Origin: Lachnospiraceae bacterium
GTDB lineage: Bacteria; Bacillota_A; Clostridia; Lachnospirales; Lachnospiraceae
DNA length: 18,888 bases
Assembly (NCBI GenBank): GCA_028694115.1
Contig: JAQUUB010000085.1
Coordinates: 1 to 18,888 of the forward strand
Reading direction: 5' to 3'
Positions 15,130 to 18,888 of this stretch are shown in pieces. The translations under genes and the position numbers were made by a program. Under the pieces are notes generated by a model. That model was not told where the DNA came from, did not search any database, and worked only from the letters and a program-made list of their open reading frames with translations. The first letter of the stretch is position 1. Each line of letters starts with the position of its first letter.

Positions 15130-15801
15130 CTAAATCGTATGCTCGGGATGAACCTTTTTTTGATTTCTTTCTAGGTAAGCGGAGAAGTCAAAGTAATATA
15201 CAATAATATAAAAGATTGCAGCCATAATAATACCAGTAATAACATCAAATACAGAATGCTGTTTAATAAATACAGTAGAGAGAATAATGGATACACATAA
15301 AACAAAAGAACCTCTACGTAACCATTTTTTTGCAACTAATTTTTCACTGTTCATAATAGCAAAATGTGTACCTAACGAGTTGTACACATGAATACTAGGG
15401 AAAACATTTGTGCTAGTATCTGTTTGATATAAAGATGCAATCAAATGGGTAAAAATATTATCTCTTGAAAAAACCATTGGTCTTAAATGATGCCCATTTG
15501 GAAATACTGTTGAGATAATCAAAAAAATAGTCATTCCTGTAAAGAGAAAGAAACATAAACGAAAATAATCCCTTTTGTTCGTAAATATGAAATATAATAT
15601 GGTTAATGAAACATAGAAAAACCAAAGAAAATATGGAACAACAAATATTTCAAGAAACGGAATATGATCATCTAAAGACATGTGGATTAAATGATAATTT
15701 TTGGTAATATGTTTTTCTATATAAAAAAACCATGGTGCATAGACGCATACGTACGCCAAAACAATCCATGCATGGCTATAACGTTTAATAAAAGCTTTCA
15801 T
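15130..15801 (-). CDS. PAP2-family membrane phosphatase
   Basis: This 223-residue polytopic protein of the PAP2 / acid phosphatase superfamily probably dephosphorylates a lipid phosphate (phosphatidate, undecaprenyl pyrophosphate or similar) at the outer membrane face. It has about six transmembrane helices. The motifs are a motif-1 remnant PNGHHLRP (103-108 region, RP kept, the usual upstream Lys not in its place), motif 2 PSIH (135-138), and motif 3 IKQHSVFD, with His182 as nucleophile candidate and Asp186. The start is ATG at 15801, 6 nt after GGAGA (15812-15808 on the minus strand); the TTG at 15828 has no RBS. It has its own promoter and lies downstream of a lipid-kinase gene on the same strand. 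Family membership is clear, the substrate is not. Confidence 0.88.
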   Translation of the reverse strand: MKAFIKRYSHAWIVLAYVCVYAPWFFYIEKHITKNYHLIHMSLDDHIPFLEIFVVPYFLWFFYVSLTILYFIFTNKRDYFRLCFFLFTGMTIFLIISTVFPNGHHLRPMVFSRDNIFTHLIASLYQTDTSTNVFPSIHVYNSLGTHFAIMNSEKLVAKKWLRRGSFVLCVSIILSTVFIKQHSVFDVITGIIMAAIFYIIVYYFDFSAYLERNQKKVHPEHTI

Positions 15802-15858
15802 AATTTTTCTCCATTCAAATATAAACAACAGTATGAATTCTAAATCTACATTATTCCG

Positions 15859-15887
15859 ATTATATCATTATCTATTTATCAATTCAA
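15859..15887 (-). promoter_or_regulatory. Minus-strand promoter for the PAP2 gene
   Basis: Read on the minus strand, TTGAAT (15887-15882) and TATAAT (15864-15859) are 17 bp apart, with TG one base before the -10 (extended -10). The transcript would begin about 50 bp before the PAP2 start codon. Confidence 0.72.
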
Positions 15888-15921
15888 TAAATGTCAGTTA
15901 CCTTTATTAAAAATTAATGAA

Positions 15922-16854
15922 TTACGATATTATCATATGTAATTTTTCAGAAATACATGCAACGGATATTTCTTTTAATATATGACAAGATTCTCCATCA
16001 CAATGTACCGGCATTTTCTGTGAAGCTACAATTTTCAATTTTTTTGCACGATAAATGTCTACACCTTTAAAACGAATATGCTTTCCAGAAAAACCACTTG
16101 GCAAAAGGAAAAGTATTTTGTATTTTGGCAAGTTTCCAATGACGCATAGATCTAAAAGCCCATCTTGATAATCTGCTTTCGGACAAAATTGAAATCCACC
16201 ACCTTCATAGCGATGAATCATTGAAACAATAAAATGAAATTTGTTAATAAAAATTGGTGCTTGATCATCCAAATAAAGATTACAGGAACAAGTTTTAGAA
16301 AATAGAAGCTGCTTAATAGCGATACCACCGTAGGTTAATTTCCCCATATGGATTTTATTAAAAAATAATTTTACTTTTGAATGCAATGCTTCTTGACAAA
16401 CAGCAGCGTCAAACCCTATGCCACAGCTGACAGCAAATTTTCTTTTTATAATTGTTTGGTCTATATTTGTGTAAGTAACTTCACCCAAATCCATAGAAAT
16501 TATTTTGTTTTTATGTATTATATTTTTCAAGGCTATTAAGGGATCGGTATTTAGATTTAAATCTCTAGCAAAATCATTGCTTGAACCTGTTGGGATATAT
16601 CCAAGTGTAATTAGTTCAAAATTTTGAATGCCACACACTACTTCGTTTATTGTTCCATCACCACCGAGAACAATGATAGTTACAGACTCGTTTTCAGAAG
16701 ATAGTTTAGAAGCAAATTTGGTTGCATCACCGATTCCATTTGTAAAGTAAGTAGTATAGGGAATCTGTTCGTGATTGAGATAGGGTTCTATCTTTTTATA
16801 AATTCTTAATCCCATTCCTGTTCTGGATTTTGGGTTGACTATTATATGTAGCAT
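15922..16854 (-). CDS. Diacylglycerol kinase-family lipid kinase
   Basis: This 310-residue ATP-dependent lipid kinase is of the DagK/YegS/BmrU family. The N-terminal catalytic domain begins with IIVNPKSRTGMG. It carries the nucleotide-binding GGDGTINEVVCGI (64-76), GYIPTGSSNDFARDL (85-99) and a conserved GIGFDAAVC segment. The C-terminal beta-sandwich domain shows FQFCPKADYQDGLLDLCVI and the MPVHCDGE element. It would phosphorylate diacylglycerol, recycling it for phospholipid or lipoteichoic-acid metabolism, or a related lipid. The start is ATG 16854, with AAAGGAG about 11 nt upstream; ATG 16890 would add MNSTLTKGEPLS but has no RBS and encodes the RBS itself. The PAP2 phosphatase encoded downstream catalyses the opposite type of reaction. 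Confidence 0.9.
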   Translation of the reverse strand: MLHIIVNPKSRTGMGLRIYKKIEPYLNHEQIPYTTYFTNGIGDATKFASKLSSENESVTIIVLGGDGTINEVVCGIQNFELITLGYIPTGSSNDFARDLNLNTDPLIALKNIIHKNKIISMDLGEVTYTNIDQTIIKRKFAVSCGIGFDAAVCQEALHSKVKLFFNKIHMGKLTYGGIAIKQLLFSKTCSCNLYLDDQAPIFINKFHFIVSMIHRYEGGGFQFCPKADYQDGLLDLCVIGNLPKYKILFLLPSGFSGKHIRFKGVDIYRAKKLKIVASQKMPVHCDGESCHILKEISVACISEKLHMIIS

Positions 16855-16918
16855 AGATAGAGGTTCTCCTTTTGTAAGTGTACTATTCATTTAACGGGAA
16901 AGTTAGATATTATCATCT

Positions 16919-16947
16919 ATTTTATCTTTTTTAGTGAAGTTATACAA
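16919..16947 (-). promoter_or_regulatory. Minus-strand promoter for the lipid kinase
   Basis: Read on the minus strand, TTGTAT (16947-16942) and TAAAAT (16924-16919) are separated by 17 bp. The leader would be about 60 nt. It lies back to back with the glyA promoter. Confidence 0.6.
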
Positions 16948-16955
16948 GAAAAAAG

Positions 16956-16984
16956 TTTCCAAAACCCCTTCACTATGGTACAAT
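16956..16984 (+). promoter_or_regulatory. Promoter of glyA
   Basis: TTTCCA at 16956-16961 and TACAAT at 16979-16984 are 17 bp apart, with TG one base upstream of the -10. An inverted repeat, AGTGAAG 16933-16939 and CTTCACT 16968-16974, brackets the -35 and reaches into the spacer; it could be an operator shared with the divergent promoter. Confidence 0.62.
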
Positions 16985-17016
16985 AGTGTGCAAAAGAAAA
17001 ATCAGGAGGGAACCAC

Positions 17017-18255
17017 ATGTATTCATTAGATGAAGTTAGAGCAGTTGATCCTGAAATTGCAGAAGCAATTGTCAAAGAACAGGAAAGACAGAATAGTCAC
17101 ATCGAACTCATTGCGTCCGAAAACTGGGTTAGCAAAGCTGTAATGGCAGCAATGGGAAGCCCACTTACCAATAAGTATGCGGAAGGATATCCAGGAAAGA
17201 GATACTATGGAGGATGTGAGTGTGTTGATATTGTAGAAGAATTGGCAAGAGAACGCGCAAAGGAGTTATTTGGATGTGATTATGCAAATGTTCAGCCTCA
17301 TTCGGGTGCACAGGCAAATATGGCAGTTTTTTTTGCAATGCTAGAGCCAGGTGATACGTATATGGGCATGAACTTAGATCATGGCGGACATTTATCCCAT
17401 GGCTCACCAGTAAATATGTCTGGTAAGTATTTTCATTGTGTACCATATGGTGTAAATGATGATGGTTTTATTGATTATACAAAAGTACGTGAAATTGCAT
17501 TAGAATGTAAACCAAAGATGATTTTAGCAGGTGCTAGTGCTTATGCTAGAAAAATTGATTTTAAGAAATTCAGAGAAATATGTGATGAAGTTGGAGCATA
17601 TCTTATGGTTGATATGGCACATATAGCAGGTCTTGTTGCAACGGGATACCATGAAAGTCCAATGCCTTATGCAGACGTTGTTACTACAACAACTCATAAA
17701 ACTTTAAGAGGACCCCGTGGTGGTTTAATCCTTTGTAATCAGGAAGCAGCTGATAAATTTAATTTTAACAAAGCAATATTCCCAGGTATTCAAGGAGGTC
17801 CTTTAATGCATGTGATTGCGGCAAAAGCAGTTTGCTTTAAGGAGGCTCTTTCACCGGAATTTAAGGAATATGGAAAAAATATAGTTGCAAATGCGCAGGC
17901 ACTTGCTAATGGTTTGCTAAAAAGAGGATTAAGCATTGTATCTGGAGGAACGGATAATCATTTAATGCTACTTGATTTGAAGCCATTAGGACTTACTGGA
18001 AAAGCCGTTGAGAAACTTCTTGATGAAGCTCATATAACAGCCAACAAAAATACAATTCCAAATGATCCACAGTCTCCATTTGTTACGAGCGGTGTAAGAC
18101 TTGGAACACCAGCAGTGACATCTCGTGGAATGAATGAGGAAGACATGGATAAAATTGCAGAAGCAATTTCCATTGTTGTAAAAGGTGGAGAAGCAAAAAT
18201 AGAAGAAGCCAGAGCGATTGTAAAAGAATTAACAGAAAAATATCCTTTGATTTAG
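17017..18255 (+). CDS. glyA: Serine hydroxymethyltransferase
   Basis: GlyA interconverts serine and glycine using pyridoxal phosphate and tetrahydrofolate, feeding the one-carbon pool. The 412-residue length is usual. Signatures read in order: [79 protein letters not shown] (Asp199 and His202 contacting the cofactor), [16 protein letters not shown] with the Schiff-base Lys228, and [20 protein letters not shown]. The RBS is AGGAGGG, with optimal spacing before the ATG. It is a single-gene transcript: its own promoter lies upstream and a terminator follows 11 bp after the stop. Confidence 0.98.
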   Translation: MYSLDEVRAVDPEIAEAIVKEQERQNSHIELIASENWVSKAVMAAMGSPLTNKYAEGYPGKRYYGGCECVDIVEELARERAKELFGCDYANVQPHSGAQANMAVFFAMLEPGDTYMGMNLDHGGHLSHGSPVNMSGKYFHCVPYGVNDDGFIDYTKVREIALECKPKMILAGASAYARKIDFKKFREICDEVGAYLMVDMAHIAGLVATGYHESPMPYADVVTTTTHKTLRGPRGGLILCNQEAADKFNFNKAIFPGIQGGPLMHVIAAKAVCFKEALSPEFKEYGKNIVANAQALANGLLKRGLSIVSGGTDNHLMLLDLKPLGLTGKAVEKLLDEAHITANKNTIPNDPQSPFVTSGVRLGTPAVTSRGMNEEDMDKIAEAISIVVKGGEAKIEEARAIVKELTEKYPLI

Positions 18256-18265
18256 GAGTTTGGTA

Positions 18266-18295
18266 AAAAGAGGCTGTGTAAACAGTCTCTTTTTT
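18266..18295 (+). terminator. Intrinsic terminator of glyA
   Basis: AAAAGAGGCTGT 18266-18277 pairs with ACAGTCTCTTTT 18282-18293 with one G-U pair around a 4-nt loop, ending in a T-run through 18295. Confidence 0.88.
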
Positions 18296-18306
18296 GTATA
18301 CCAGCA

Positions 18307-18339
18307 TTAAGTAAAGTTAAAGAATTATTAAGAATTATT
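18307..18339 (+). repeat. Helically phased TTAA-type direct repeats
   Basis: TTAAGTAA starts at 18307, TTAAAGAA at 18317 and TTAAGAAT at 18328, that is 10 and 11 bp apart. Within this, AAGAATTATT is an exact tandem duplication at 18320-18329 and 18330-18339. It lies about 35-70 bp upstream of a -10 element, the usual place for an activator of the OmpR/PhoB family, which binds 10-11 bp spaced direct repeats. Confidence 0.5.
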
Positions 18340-18353
18340 GGAGAAATAGTTCA

Positions 18354-18381
18354 TACAAAGTATAGGGTAGTATGATATAAT
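18354..18381 (+). promoter_or_regulatory. Extended -10 promoter for the last ABC gene
   Basis: TATAAT at 18376-18381 is preceded by TG at 18373-18374, forming an extended -10. The -35 is poor (TACAAA at 18354-18359, 16 bp spacer), which fits a promoter that depends on an activator bound upstream. Confidence 0.6.
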
Positions 18382-18422
18382 CCCTTGTAGATAAACAAAA
18401 TATTGTGAAATAGAGGTTAAGT

Positions 18423-18458
18423 GTTGAACAAAAAACGTGTTCAACTATTGTTTTTTTT
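18423..18458 (+). terminator. Terminator-like hairpin in the ABC leader
   Basis: GTTGAACA 18423-18430 and TGTTCAAC 18438-18445 form an 8-bp perfect stem with a 7-nt loop, followed by TATTG and eight T residues at 18451-18458. It lies between the promoter and the ABC start codon, so it may act as an attenuator. The stretch is also in frame with the ABC gene from a GTG at 18421. Confidence 0.6.
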
Positions 18459-18489
18459 GTATGCTCGAAGCATGCAGGTGGGTTTAAAG
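18459..18489 (+). promoter_or_regulatory. Hairpin plus shared AGGTGGGTTTAAAG leader motif
   Basis: GTATGC 18459-18464 can pair with GCATGC 18470-18475 around TCGAA. AGGTGGGTTTAAAG at 18476-18489 follows and abuts GTG 18490. From AAGCATGCAG on, the element matches the holA leader closely. AGGTG can pair with the 16S rRNA tail, so this probably serves as the ribosome binding region. Confidence 0.5.
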
Positions 18490-18888
18490 GTGAAGGAGAC
18501 AAGTGTTCCAGTTATTGAAGTAAATAATTTGTACAAAGTATTTAAAGTAGGAGATTCTAAAGTACGTGCTTTAAATGGTGTAAATTTAAAAATACATAAG
18601 GGTGAATTCTGCGCGGTTGTTGGTACCTCTGGATCAGGGAAGTCAACATTATTGAATATGCTTGCAGGATTAGAAAAACCTACAAAGGGAGAAGTAGTTA
18701 TAGCGGGTCAACATATTGAAAATATGAATGAAAATCAGTTGGTTAAATTCCGAAGGGAACGAGTTGGATTTATCTTCCAATCATTTAATCTATTAGGTAC
18801 ATTAAATGCAGTAGAAAATGTTGCATTACCATTAACTTTTCGTGGTGTTGACAAGCGTGTCAGAAATAAAAAGGCAGAAGAAACATTA
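18490..18888 (+). CDS. ABC transporter ATPase, LolD/BceA-type (3'-truncated)
   Basis: The first 133 codons of an ATPase are present; the window ends inside the gene. It begins with VIEVNNLYKVFKVGDSKVRALNGVNLKIHKGEF. The Walker A GTSGSGKSTLLNMLAGLEKPTKG follows, and the Q-loop is FIFQSFNLLGTLNAVENVALPL. The sequence RALNGVNL plus RRERVGFIFQSFNLL is typical for the MacB/LolD/BceA group, whose partners are FtsX-like permeases used in antimicrobial-peptide resistance, lipoprotein release or cell-envelope sensing. GTG 18490 is chosen by analogy with the leader motif before holA and mutY. ATG 18472 and GTG 18421 (the latter with GAGG four bases upstream) are in-frame alternatives that add MQVGLK or a longer hydrophobic extension. 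A permease gene is expected downstream. Confidence 0.9.
   Translation, partial: MKETSVPVIEVNNLYKVFKVGDSKVRALNGVNLKIHKGEFCAVVGTSGSGKSTLLNMLAGLEKPTKGEVVIAGQHIENMNENQLVKFRRERVGFIFQSFNLLGTLNAVENVALPLTFRGVDKRVRNKKAEETL

Noticed and set aside
15802..15828. TTG start at 15828 for the PAP2 protein
   Set aside because: GGAGA is correctly spaced before ATG 15801, and this element would be inside the longer reading frame.
16855..16890. Upstream start at 16890 for the lipid kinase
   Set aside because: No RBS precedes it, the added residues are encoded by the RBS region of the next ATG, and the family normally starts at MLHIIVNPKS-like sequence.

Overview
The window looks like a piece of chromosome from a low-GC, anaerobic, probably spore-forming Firmicute, most likely a member of Lachnospiraceae or a close clostridial relative. 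The reasons are the AT-rich sequence, strong AAGGAGG-type ribosome binding sites, canonical sigma-A promoters, a GerMN (spore-germination type) lipoprotein, and family-level protein signatures. No tRNA, rRNA, insertion sequence, phage gene or CRISPR array is visible. The region reads as stable chromosomal backbone with some less common surface, regulatory and transport genes. The family assignments come from reading motifs, not from database searches.

Layout. (1) 1-6954, plus strand, a tightly spaced run: the 3' part of a membrane sensor histidine kinase, a GerMN-domain lipoprotein, a ComEC/Rec2-type DNA-uptake channel, and a large exported protein built from about six 86-residue repeats with a C-terminal membrane anchor. 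(2) 6955-9375: holA (DNA polymerase III delta), a 96-residue helical protein with its own promoter and terminator, thymidine kinase, and a small membrane-anchored zinc-ribbon protein. (3) 9376-12228: a promoter, a DUF1653 protein, mutY and a family-2 glycosyltransferase, closed by a clear terminator. (4) 12229-15128: a self-contained four-gene module consisting of an ABC ATPase, an ABC-2 permease, a LytTR DNA-binding regulator and a DUF3021 membrane protein. Two identical 9-bp direct repeats, 21 bp apart, lie just upstream of its promoter and look like the LytTR operator. A bidirectional terminator ends it. (5) 15130-16854, minus strand: a PAP2-family phosphatase and a diacylglycerol-kinase-family lipid kinase, each with its own promoter. 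(6) 16885-18295: a divergent promoter region and glyA with a terminator. (7) 18296-18888: an elaborate leader (phased direct repeats, extended -10 promoter, terminator-like hairpin, second hairpin) in front of a truncated LolD/BceA-type ABC ATPase.

How it fits together. The best integrated unit is the LytTR/DUF3021/ABC-2 module, whose operator geometry, -35 and -10 elements and gene order suggest an autoregulated exporter circuit. The comEC-containing run links a sensor kinase, a germination-type lipoprotein, a DNA-uptake channel and an uncharacterised repeat-bearing surface protein. A second cross-cutting signal is a conserved leader, AGRTGGGTWTAAWW directly before an RTG start codon. It occurs upstream of holA, mutY and the final ABC gene, and in two of these cases it is preceded by AAGCATGC in a small hairpin.
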